The position numbers were made by a program, and so were the translations under genes. A DNA stretch of 5,068 bases from positions 1 to 5,068 of the forward strand of contig DBFJGL010000040.1 of the NCBI GenBank assembly GCA_048394785.1, given 5' to 3'. The number at the start of each line of letters is the position of its first letter. Within the stretch, counting starts at the first letter, position 1. This DNA comes from DBFJGL01 sp048394785 (GTDB lineage Bacteria > Bacillota > Clostridia > Christensenellales > CAG-917). Below, in pieces: positions 1 through 5,031 of the stretch. Below the pieces are notes generated by a model. The model made no database searches. It worked only from the letters and a program-made list of their open reading frames with translations, and was not told where the DNA came from.

Positions 1-774
1 GATAATCAGAAAAGATATGCTGACGAGGAAGTCCTGCAACGCTATCGGCGCGCCGACAGAGAGAATGTTTTTAACAATTCCTCTTTCGGAAAATCCCTTT
101 TTGGATACGGGAAAAGGAAGCTTTTTCTTTTTCAGATATACGAGCGAGAACAGCACGCTCGAAGCCTGTGCAATGACTGTTGCGAGGGCGGCTCCTGCGG
201 CGTCCATATGCAAAACCGCAACAAAAATCAAATCGAGCGCGACGTTGAGCGCGCAGGCGATTGCGACGAAAACGAAAGGCGTCACAGAGTTGCCTATGCC
301 TCTGAAAATGCCGCTGATTGCATTGTAAGCAGTGATAAAAACCATACCCGCGCCGCATATTCTTATATAAATCTCCGTTTGAGCAAGCGCCTGTTCGGGG
401 GCTTGAAGCGCGATTGCGATATATTTCGGTACGGCGAGCAGAACCACGGTGATGACGACGGCAACCGCCGAAAACAGTTTGATCATACCGCATACCACGT
501 CGCCTGCCTTTTTCGGCGCGCCCGAACCGATTGCCTGTCCGATAAGCACGGTGACGCCCATAGTAAGTCCTGTGACGATTGCGGTGACAGCCACCATAAG
601 CTGACTTCCCGTGGCGACGGCGGATACGCTTGCCGTTGAGCCGAATCTGCCCACGACAATCAGGTCGACCGCGCCGTATAACGCTTGCAAGAGCAGCGAG
701 AACATAAGGGGAACGGCGAATTTTATTAAAGGCGGCAGAATTTTGCCTTCTAGGAAACTGTTGTTTTCGCGCAT
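1..774 (-). CDS. MATE-family efflux transporter, N-terminal part (truncated by window edge)
   Basis: This is an inner-membrane antiporter of the MATE family, which exports drugs or other organic cations using a Na+ or H+ gradient. The frame is open from the ATG at 774 to base 1, giving 258 codons; the family is usually about 450 residues, so roughly the last 40% lies outside the window. The first six-helix MatE bundle is complete (about residues 13-215). Residues 155-166 carry the typical RGxGNSxTP segment, followed by NVALD (177-181) and GAALATVIAQ (194-203). Basic KKKK (215-218) marks the linker to the second MatE domain, which begins near residue 237 (SVGAPIALQDF). The start is set by AGGAGG at 781-786, seven bases upstream, and by an in-frame stop at 796-798. 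The gene diverges from the sugar kinase. The substrate cannot be read from sequence. Confidence 0.93.
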   Translation of the reverse strand, partial: MRENNSFLEGKILPPLIKFAVPLMFSLLLQALYGAVDLIVVGRFGSTASVSAVATGSQLMVAVTAIVTGLTMGVTVLIGQAIGSGAPKKAGDVVCGMIKLFSAVAVVITVVLLAVPKYIAIALQAPEQALAQTEIYIRICGAGMVFITAYNAISGIFRGIGNSVTPFVFVAIACALNVALDLIFVAVLHMDAAGAALATVIAQASSVLFSLVYLKKKKLPFPVSKKGFSERGIVKNILSVGAPIALQDFLVSISFLII

Positions 775-794
775 ATTCCGCCTCCTTGAATTTT

Positions 795-823
795 TTTATA
801 CACCATATCAAATCGACGCAAAA
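795..823 (-). promoter_or_regulatory. Tentative promoter for the MATE gene
   Basis: On the minus strand TATAAA (795-800) is a good -10 box, but the sequence 17 bases upstream (TTTTGC, 818-823) is a poor -35, and transcription would start only a few bases before the AGGAGG ribosome-binding site. An alternative is TTGTTT (829-834) with TGATAT (805-810) at an 18-base spacing. The region is AT-rich and a promoter is expected here, but the exact boxes are uncertain. Confidence 0.25.
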
Positions 824-862
824 AAAGCAAACAAAAAAGTACTGCGGCTTAATTTCTTGGCA

Positions 863-892
863 TTGCCGCTTATAAACGACGGCAGATATTTT
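863..892 (+). promoter_or_regulatory. Tentative promoter for the PfkB kinase
   Basis: TTGCCG (863-868) and TATTTT (887-892) are separated by 18 bases, each matching four of six sigma-A consensus positions. An alternative -10 is GATATT at 928-933, which would lie inside the inverted repeat at 913-936. Neither choice is strong; a promoter is expected because the flanking gene is divergent. Confidence 0.25.
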
Positions 893-912
893 TTAATGAA
901 TGAGTTTCGAGC

Positions 913-936
913 AGCAATATCGTAAATGATATTGCT
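913..936 (+). repeat. Perfect inverted repeat upstream of the sugar kinase (operator or 5' UTR hairpin)
   Basis: AGCAATATC (913-921) is an exact reverse complement of GATATTGCT (928-936), with six bases between. It lies 30 bases before the kinase start and ends 14 bases before the GAGG ribosome-binding site (951-954). It may be a dyad operator for a sugar-responsive repressor or a hairpin in the leader. There is no U-tract, so it is not a terminator. Which protein or ligand acts here is unknown. Confidence 0.5.
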
Positions 937-966
937 AATGACAGCGTCGTGAGGTAAAATGTAAAT

Positions 967-1920
967 ATGAATAAAGTTATTTGCATAGGCGAGTGTCTTA
1001 TTGATATGATACCCGCAAACGAAAGAGGTTCGTATATTGCGAAATCGGGCGGCGCGCCGGCTAATGTGGCGGCAAGCGTGGCGAGGCTGGGCGGCAGAGG
1101 CTATTATCTCGGCAATCTGTCTTGTGACGGTTTCGGCGACATAATACGCGACTCTCTCGGCAAAACGGGCGTAAAACTCGATTACGCTACGCTCGACGAC
1201 TCGCACAATACTGCGCTTGCCGTGGTCACGCTTGACAAACTCGGCAACCGCAGCTTTACTTTTTACCGCAACGACACAGCCGATTTGATGCTTGACGAAG
1301 CCGACGTAAAAGAGGATATGTTCGAGTGCGGCGACGTTCTTCATTTCTGTTCGGTGGGACTCACGGAGTCGCCCTCAAAACGAGCGCATATGAAAGCGGT
1401 TAATCTTGCGGCAAAAAAAGGCGCGATAACGTCCTTTGACGTCAATTTGCGCTTCGGTCTTTATCCCGACAAAGAAGAATGCAAGCGCACCGTATATGAG
1501 TTTTTGCCGTATTGCGACGTTCTGAAAGTCACGGACGAAGAACTGTGCTTTTTAACGGATACGGCAGACGAATGCGAAGGCGTGAGATTACTGTTTGCGG
1601 CGGCGCAGAAGGCTAGAATTCTTTTCGTGACCAAGGGCGCGGAAGGAGCGGCGGCATACGACAGAATGGGCGGTTATGCGTTTTGCAAGGCATATGACGC
1701 GCAGGTAAAAGACACGACGGGAGCGGGAGATTGCTTTATAGGCGGCATACTTTACAATATAGCCGACACGGGGCTTTTCGAAAGTGCGGAAAGCTGTAAA
1801 GAGTGTTTGCGCTTTTCCTCCGCGGCGTGTGCCGTTGTGGTGGAGAGAAAGGGCGCGATGGAAGCGATGCCGACGCTTGAAGAAGTACGGGCGAGGCTGA
1901 CAGGCTGTGAGCAAGCGTAA
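967..1920 (+). CDS. PfkB-family sugar kinase, probably fructokinase
   Basis: This cytosolic kinase transfers phosphate from ATP to a sugar; fructose to fructose-6-phosphate is the likeliest reaction. At 317 residues it is a normal full-length ribokinase-fold protein. PfkB signature 1 is at residues 28-43 (GGAPANVAASVARLGG) and signature 2 at 249-257 (DTTGAGDCF), with anion-hole glycines 252/254 and catalytic Asp255. FDVNLR (157-162), KVTDEE (187-192) and TKGAEG (222-227) are also typical of bacterial fructokinases. The start has a GAGG site at 951-954, a slightly long spacing. The protein holds 15 cysteines, unusually many, which suits an anaerobe. A mannose-6-phosphate isomerase follows 202 bases downstream on the same strand, supporting a hexose role. 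2-Keto-3-deoxygluconate kinase or another PfkB specificity cannot be excluded. Confidence 0.9.
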   Translation: MNKVICIGECLIDMIPANERGSYIAKSGGAPANVAASVARLGGRGYYLGNLSCDGFGDIIRDSLGKTGVKLDYATLDDSHNTALAVVTLDKLGNRSFTFYRNDTADLMLDEADVKEDMFECGDVLHFCSVGLTESPSKRAHMKAVNLAAKKGAITSFDVNLRFGLYPDKEECKRTVYEFLPYCDVLKVTDEELCFLTDTADECEGVRLLFAAAQKARILFVTKGAEGAAAYDRMGGYAFCKAYDAQVKDTTGAGDCFIGGILYNIADTGLFESAESCKECLRFSSAACAVVVERKGAMEAMPTLEEVRARLTGCEQA

Positions 1921-1923
1921 AAT

Positions 1924-1943
1924 ATACTGCGGCAATGCGGTAT
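1924..1943 (+). other. Small hairpin just after the kinase stop
   Basis: ATACTGC (1924-1930) pairs with GCGGTAT (1937-1943), seven pairs including one T-G wobble, around a six-base loop. It begins three bases after the stop codon. No run of T follows, so it is a weak candidate for termination and may only stabilise the 3' end of the message. Confidence 0.3.
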
Positions 1944-2033
1944 GAGTCGGAGAAATATTCTTAGTTTATCCGTCTTCGACAAGCGATCCGAGTATGCGCG
2001 CGATGTATAAATACAGAAATAAAACATACGACG

Positions 2034-2064
2034 CGGCGAAATTTTGCGAATTTGCAAAACGCCG
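2034..2064 (+). other. Bulged hairpin or dyad upstream of manA
   Basis: CGGCG (2034-2038) pairs with CGCCG (2060-2064), and TTTTGC (2042-2047) with GCAAAA (2054-2059). The left arm has a three-base AAA bulge and the loop is GAATTT. This gives 11 base pairs, ending 58 bases before the manA start. No T-run follows, so it is not an intrinsic terminator. It may be an operator or leader hairpin in the 202-base gap. The gap otherwise shows an isolated TATAAAT (2006-2012) without a suitable -35. Confidence 0.4.
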
Positions 2065-2122
2065 AATCGTAAAGCAGAGATAAAATCAAAGTATTTTACC
2101 GACTGTAAAACTTGAATGCATT

Positions 2123-3304
2123 ATGGAAAAGAATATCGAAAAATTAGTGCGCGAACCCGTATTTTTTGAAAGAAACAGGGTTTATCGAATATACAAAGGC
2201 GGCGCGCCGTACAAAGAGATTTTCAACGACGAAAACGGCTACGATGACGGCACGGATAATATGTTTCCCGAAGAATGGGTTGCAAGCAAGGTACGCGCGG
2301 TCAATCCCAGATATTTCGGCGAGCGCGACGGTGTGTCGGTTGTGGAAGGCACCGATATTTTCTTTGACGATTTGCTGAAAGAGCATTCCGAAAGTTTGCT
2401 TGGCACGCGAAAATACGACTGTCTGGTCAAGTTTTTGGACAGCGCGATAAGGCTTCCGTTTCAGGTTCATCCGACAAAGGAATTCAGCCGAAAACATTTC
2501 AACAGCGAATACGGAAAAACCGAAGCTTGGCTCGTGGTCGGCAAACGCGAGGGCGCAAAGATATATTTCGGCTTCAAAAATCCTATAACCAAAGAGGAAC
2601 TGTCGGAGTACGAGGAACGAAGCGAAACGGAAAAGGACGTAATGGGCGGGTTGTTGTACGGCGTGGACGCCGAGGTCGGCGACGTGTGGCTGATAAAGGC
2701 AGGGCTGATACACGCCATAGGCGCAGGCTGCACTATAATCGAGGTGCAGGAGCCCACGGATTTTACCATTCAGCCCGAGCGTTGGTGCGGAGATTATCAC
2801 ATAAGTTACAACGAGGAATATATAGGACTCGATAAAGACGTTGCGCTTGACAGTATAAATTTCGAAATTTACGGGGAGCGCGCGGCGGAATATGCCAGAG
2901 TTATTCCGCGAACGGTTACAGACGCTCCGACTTACAAAAAAGAAGTGTTGATCGATTATTCGGATACGGCTTGTTTTGCACAGAACAGGCATACGCTGCG
3001 CGACGGCGGAAAACTGACGCTCGGCTATGCTCCGTCCGTTTATATCTGTCTTAGCGGAAATGCGGTCATCAAGGGCGACGGTTACAGTCGCGAGATAAGC
3101 CGCGGCGACTATTTTTATCTTCCTTATGCCGCTCAAAACAAGTTTACCGTTGAAAACGTCCGCGGAATTAGCGGCAACGACGCCTGCGGGCACAGTGAAA
3201 CGCTTGGTTGCAAAGGCGATGGAAAGGGTAGTTGCGGGCATAATGAAACGTCTGCAAGCGACGTTGTGCTTATAGAATGCCTGCCGAGTTATCAACCCGA
3301 ATAA
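2123..3304 (+). CDS. manA: Mannose-6-phosphate isomerase, type I (zinc cupin), with a C-terminal Cys/His insertion
   Basis: This cytosolic zinc enzyme interconverts fructose-6-phosphate and mannose-6-phosphate. The cupin core is clear: FQVHP gives ligands Gln114 and His116, GKTEAW gives Glu134, and LIHAIGAGCTIIEVQE gives His197, matching the Q/H/E/H set of type I phosphomannose isomerases. A second cupin half follows (about 290-345, with RGDYFYLPYAA at 327-337), ending in IECLPS (384-389). The 393 residues exceed the roughly 315-330 typical of short bacterial forms. Part of the excess is an insertion at about 348-380, rich in Gly, Cys and His, with two CGH(S/N)ET copies at 355-360 and 371-376. 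No Shine-Dalgarno is visible before this ATG, but the N-terminal residues fit the family and no better start exists. It lies downstream of the fructokinase, which makes its substrate. The function is well supported; physiological direction is not. Confidence 0.9.
   Translation: MEKNIEKLVREPVFFERNRVYRIYKGGAPYKEIFNDENGYDDGTDNMFPEEWVASKVRAVNPRYFGERDGVSVVEGTDIFFDDLLKEHSESLLGTRKYDCLVKFLDSAIRLPFQVHPTKEFSRKHFNSEYGKTEAWLVVGKREGAKIYFGFKNPITKEELSEYEERSETEKDVMGGLLYGVDAEVGDVWLIKAGLIHAIGAGCTIIEVQEPTDFTIQPERWCGDYHISYNEEYIGLDKDVALDSINFEIYGERAAEYARVIPRTVTDAPTYKKEVLIDYSDTACFAQNRHTLRDGGKLTLGYAPSVYICLSGNAVIKGDGYSREISRGDYFYLPYAAQNKFTVENVRGISGNDACGHSETLGCKGDGKGSCGHNETSASDVVLIECLPSYQPE
3185..3250 (+). repeat. Imperfect direct repeat inside manA (18-bp copies, 48-bp period)
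   Basis: Bases 3185-3202 and 3233-3250 match at 16 of 18 positions and start 48 bases apart, exactly 16 codons, so the reading frame is kept. The copies encode CGHSET and CGHNET. The following sequence is also loosely similar (GCAAAGGCGA and GCAAGCGA). The pattern suggests an old tandem duplication that lengthened a surface loop of ManA. Confidence 0.6.
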
Positions 3305-3350
3305 CTCTGTGCACGGCGCGACTGCGGTATAATTCGATAAACGGCGGATT

Positions 3351-3401
3351 GCGGCGTCGGCTGACGTTGCAATCGGACATTGCAAGTCGATAAGACTGCG
3401 C
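3351..3401 (+). other. Extended stem-loop in the manA-purC gap
   Basis: The core is TTGCAAT (3367-3373) paired exactly with ATTGCAA (3379-3385) around the loop CGGAC. GAC (3363-3365) pairs with GTC (3386-3388) across a one-base bulge. Beyond an internal loop, GTC (3356-3358) pairs with GAC (3394-3396), and GCG (3351-3353) with CGC (3399-3401). No T-run follows, so it is not a standard terminator. It lies about 50-100 bases after the manA stop and could be a 3' UTR structure or part of a small RNA. Confidence 0.4.
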
Positions 3402-3426
3402 CTGCAAATCATATCGGGGTGTTTTG

Positions 3427-3456
3427 CCGAACTCAAAAATCATATGCCGCGTTCGG
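3427..3456 (+). promoter_or_regulatory. Inverted CCGAAC pair upstream of purC (possible PurR-type site)
   Basis: CCGAAC (3427-3432) and its reverse complement GTTCGG (3451-3456) are 18 bases apart. In Bacillus subtilis the purine repressor PurR binds two inverted PurBoxes with a CCGAAC core in front of purine genes, and this pair lies upstream of purC. Against the idea, the flanking bases fit the PurBox consensus poorly, the second half is embedded in a separate perfect palindrome (GCGTTC and GAACGC, 3449-3461), and the site lies about 70 bases upstream of the proposed -10 region. It is a suggestion only. Confidence 0.25.
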
Positions 3457-3457
3457 A

Positions 3458-3494
3458 ACGCAATAAATTTGTTTGCTTTTTTGCGTATTTTTTT
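3458..3494 (+). terminator. Candidate intrinsic terminator after manA
   Basis: ACGCAATAAA (3458-3467) pairs with TTTTTTGCGT (3477-3486) with one T-T mismatch around a nine-base loop, followed by A and seven T's (3487-3494). The stem is AT-rich with only three G-C pairs, so it would be a weak terminator. Its position upstream of the purC promoter fits separation of manA from purC. Confidence 0.4.
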
Positions 3495-3499
3495 GCGTA
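3477..3499 (+). repeat. Tandem 12-bp repeat of TTTTTTGCGTA
   Basis: The 11-mer TTTTTTGCGTA occurs at 3477-3487 and again at 3489-3499, a period of 12 bases. The upstream ACGCAA (3458-3463) can pair with either copy's TTGCGT, giving two alternative hairpins. It lies just upstream of the purC promoter. Two half-sites just over one helical turn apart could also be a protein-binding arrangement. Confidence 0.5.
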
Positions 3500-3504
3500 A
3501 AACA

Positions 3505-3534
3505 TTCGCTTTTGCCGCCGAATTGTGCTATAAA
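3505..3534 (+). promoter_or_regulatory. Extended -10 promoter for purC
   Basis: TATAAA (3529-3534) is preceded by TG and one base (3526-3528), the extended -10 arrangement that tolerates a weak -35. The best -35 is TTCGCT (3505-3510), 18 bases upstream. Transcription would start near 3541, giving a leader of about 54 bases. The strong AAAGGAG site (3581-3587) then sits seven bases before the purC ATG. Confidence 0.55.
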
Positions 3535-3594
3535 TAAGTTGAAATATCTGAGCTGCCAATAGATGCGGTTCAAACAATACAAAGGAGCGAAACA

Positions 3595-4278
3595 ATGGAT
3601 AAACTGTACACCGGAAAGACAAAAGACGTATACGCGCTTGAAAACGGCAACGTACTCTTGAAATTCAAGGACGACTGCACGGGCAAAGACGGTAAATTCG
3701 ACCCGGGCGAAAACGCGGTAGGACTCACAATCGACGGTATGGGCAAAGCTAACCTTAAAACTTCCGTTTATTATTTCGAACTGCTTAAAAATGCCGGCGT
3801 TAAAACCCATTACGTCGGCGCAAACGTGGACGACGCGACAATGGAAGTTCTTTCCGCAAAAGTGTTCGGCAAGGGCTTGGAAGTAATATGCAGACTTGTT
3901 GCAACCGGCAGTTTCATCCGTCGTTACGGCGCATATATCGCAGACGGGACCAAAATCGACGGCGGATACGTTGAAACCACGTTTAAGGACGACGCCAAGG
4001 GCGACCCGCTCGTAACCAAAGACGGACTTATCGTGCTCGGAGTAATGAGCGCGGAAATGTACGACAGTATGAAAGAACAGACGCTCGCAATAACGAAAAT
4101 CGTAGCCGACGACCTCGCAAAGAAGGGTATGGAACTCTATGACATCAAGTTCGAGTTCGGATACGACAAAGACGGCAACGTAATATTGATTGACGAAATC
4201 GCGAGCGGCAATATGCGCGTGTATAAGGATGGAAAAATCGTAGACCCGATGGATTTGACCGCGCTTATTCTTGCCTGA
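3595..4278 (+). CDS. purC: SAICAR synthetase (phosphoribosylaminoimidazole-succinocarboxamide synthase)
   Basis: PurC joins aspartate to CAIR with ATP hydrolysis to give SAICAR, a late step of de novo purine synthesis in the cytosol. The 227 residues are slightly shorter than the 237 of E. coli PurC. Landmarks in order are the nucleotide-binding GKTKDVY (7-13), a signature-1-like [12 protein letters not shown] (95-106, with R100 and G105-S106), LYDIKFEFG (181-189, signature 2) and DEIASGNMR (200-208). The last replaces the usual DEISPD-type segment, and the C-terminal helix seen in longer PurC proteins is reduced; I recall the same variant in Clostridia. The start is fixed by AAAGGAG at 3581-3587. 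No other purine gene is in the window, so it looks like a single-gene unit with its own promoter. A terminator follows 160 bases after the stop. Confidence 0.93.
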   Translation: MDKLYTGKTKDVYALENGNVLLKFKDDCTGKDGKFDPGENAVGLTIDGMGKANLKTSVYYFELLKNAGVKTHYVGANVDDATMEVLSAKVFGKGLEVICRLVATGSFIRRYGAYIADGTKIDGGYVETTFKDDAKGDPLVTKDGLIVLGVMSAEMYDSMKEQTLAITKIVADDLAKKGMELYDIKFEFGYDKDGNVILIDEIASGNMRVYKDGKIVDPMDLTALILA

Positions 4279-4302
4279 CATACCGAGTCAACAAATTATA
4301 CT
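4275..4302 (+). promoter_or_regulatory. Promoter-like sequence at the end of purC
   Basis: CTGACA (4275-4280) and TATACT (4297-4302) each match five of six sigma-A consensus positions, with a 16-base spacer. The -35 overlaps the purC stop codon. No protein-coding gene follows on this strand before the terminator at 4438-4472, so if active it would make a short non-coding transcript starting near 4309. Confidence 0.35.
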
Positions 4303-4308
4303 CAATAA

Positions 4309-4474
4309 AACGGGTAGTCGCGAAATACCGCAAAACATAAGCGCATTGAGTGCGCAAAACAACTATAAAGAATGAAGCGCAACTTCGTGAGAGAATATGC
4401 GGTACATTCAAATTAGAGTATACGGCTCGAAAATAATAACCGACGCCCCATCGATTGACGGGGCGTCGGTTTAG
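4309..4474 (+). ncRNA. Possible small structured RNA, or structured purC 3' UTR
   Basis: This stretch has no plausible coding frame but is rich in complementary segments. TACCGCA (4326-4332) pairs with TGCGGTA (4398-4404). Enclosed within are a hairpin GCGCA/TGCGC (4341-4345 with 4351-4355) and a hairpin with stem GAAG/CTTC (4374-4377 with 4383-4386). Outside, TATACTC (4297-4303) could pair with GAGTATA (4416-4422) and CGAG (4284-4287) with CTCG (4426-4429), but only in a transcript that reads through from purC. A terminator hairpin ends the segment. It resembles no RNA family I can name: 6S, SRP RNA and purine riboswitch features are absent. It may be an independent small RNA from the 4275-4302 promoter or the folded purC 3' UTR. 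Confidence 0.3.
4438..4472. terminator. Bidirectional intrinsic terminator between convergent genes
   Basis: CCGACGCCCC (4440-4449) pairs perfectly with GGGGCGTCGG (4460-4469), extended by two A-T pairs to 12 bp (4438-4449 with 4460-4471), around a ten-base loop. On the plus strand only TTT follows. On the minus strand the stem is followed by TTATTATTTT, a better U-rich tract. It therefore probably ends the minus-strand membrane-protein transcript efficiently and also serves purC or the putative small RNA. Confidence 0.85.
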
Positions 4475-4521
4475 TAAATGGAGCAATCTTAGTTGGTTTT
4501 GACGAACATATTAGCAAGAAC

Positions 4522-4550
4522 TATTCTAAAAACTGCATATTATTAGAATA
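4522..4550. repeat. AT-rich inverted repeat between the terminator and the membrane-protein gene
   Basis: TATTCTAA (4522-4529) and TTAGAATA (4543-4550) are perfect 8-bp inverted copies with a 13-base loop. AGCA (4513-4516) and TGCT (4554-4557) add a weak outer pairing. It lies in the 3' untranslated part of the minus-strand gene. There is no U-tract, and its role is unknown. Apart from this hairpin, 4473-4582 shows nothing recognisable. Confidence 0.4.
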
Positions 4551-4582
4551 CTATGCTCGATTTGAGAGAAAATGTCTTCGCA

Positions 4583-4969
4583 TTACATCAGTTGAACGAC
4601 GTTGATTGCGACTATAACTATTGAACCGACGAGGCACACGATAAACATCACAATGCTCGTATAGGTCGCCCATGTTTTGTTCAAATGACATTGCCTCGAC
4701 ATATTGATAAGAGAGGACAGATAAAGCGATATGTCAGAGATGCCTACGACGATAGCTATAACAATTATAATCAACTGACCGGCGTTTCCGTTGTCCATTG
4801 CCGAAAACAAAAACGCAAGACAGGCGATTGCGAGCGCAATCAGCGACTGAACTATGCTGAGAACGCCGAAACGCACGGAAACGGGGCGTCTTTGTTCATC
4901 GTGTTTGATAAGGTTGAACATTGCCTGCCCGCGCTGGAATCGGAAAATTCCTTTCAAAATGTCTTTCAT
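4583..4969 (-). CDS. Small three-helix membrane protein of unknown function
   Basis: I do not recognise this 128-residue protein. The first 33 residues are basic and amphipathic, then come three hydrophobic segments at about 34-56, 64-88 and 102-126. Basic residues in the N-terminal region and in the loop at 91-98 (SRQCHLNK), against an uncharged-to-acidic 57-64 loop, predict N-terminus inside and C-terminus outside. No catalytic motif or signal peptidase site is visible. The ATG at 4969 is chosen because GGAGGT (4973-4978) lies just upstream; an in-frame ATG at 5011 would overlap the -10 box and add 14 residues without a ribosome-binding site. The gene has its own promoter, is convergent with purC and ends before a shared terminator, so it appears to be a stand-alone unit. 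It is probably a real gene, given promoter, ribosome-binding site and terminator together. Confidence 0.8.
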   Translation of the reverse strand: MKDILKGIFRFQRGQAMFNLIKHDEQRRPVSVRFGVLSIVQSLIALAIACLAFLFSAMDNGNAGQLIIIVIAIVVGISDISLYLSSLINMSRQCHLNKTWATYTSIVMFIVCLVGSIVIVAINVVQLM

Positions 4970-5003
4970 ATTACCTCCGTTCTGCCCTATAAGGCACATA
5001 CAG

Positions 5004-5031
5004 AATATCACTATTATTGTTTTTGTGTCAA
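5004..5031 (-). promoter_or_regulatory. Sigma-A-type promoter for the small membrane protein
   Basis: On the minus strand a perfect -35 TTGACA (5026-5031) is followed after 16 bases by GATATT (5004-5009), four of six matches to the -10 consensus. A shifted reading gives TATTCT (5002-5007) with an upstream TG, an extended -10 at an 18-base spacing. Transcription would start near 4997, giving a leader of roughly 28 bases before the ATG at 4969. Confidence 0.6.

Noticed and set aside
71..811. 246-codon minus-strand frame overlapping the MATE gene
   Set aside because: It is Arg-rich low-complexity translation in another frame; the overlapping minus-strand frame gives a clear MATE protein with a strong ribosome-binding site.
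808..1344. 178-codon minus-strand frame over the kinase start
   Set aside because: It overlaps the well-supported PfkB kinase and has no recognisable features.
47..2208. GGCGCGCC occurs four times (47-54, 515-522, 1051-1058, 2201-2208), far above chance
   Set aside because: Every copy encodes Gly-Ala-Pro with the codons GGC GCG CCG, so it reflects preferred codons at GAP motifs rather than a regulatory or uptake signal.
2144..3436. 430-codon open frame antisense to manA
   Set aside because: It mirrors the manA coding frame, shows no recognisable domain and has no ribosome-binding site; manA has intact zinc ligands and family motifs.
3406..3445. Direct repeat of AAATCATAT (3406-3414 and 3437-3445)
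   Set aside because: A 9-base AT-rich match 31 bases apart is readily expected by chance and lines up with no other feature.
3305..3594. Purine riboswitch upstream of purC
   Set aside because: The conserved purine-aptamer core segments are not present; the leader after the predicted start is only about 54 bases.
3433..4281. 282-codon open frame antisense to purC
   Set aside because: The plus strand encodes a complete PurC with all landmarks; the antisense frame is a codon-usage shadow.
4970..5011. Fourteen-residue N-terminal extension of the small membrane protein (start at 5011)
   Set aside because: That start would overlap the -10 box and has no ribosome-binding site, whereas the ATG at 4969 follows GGAGGT.
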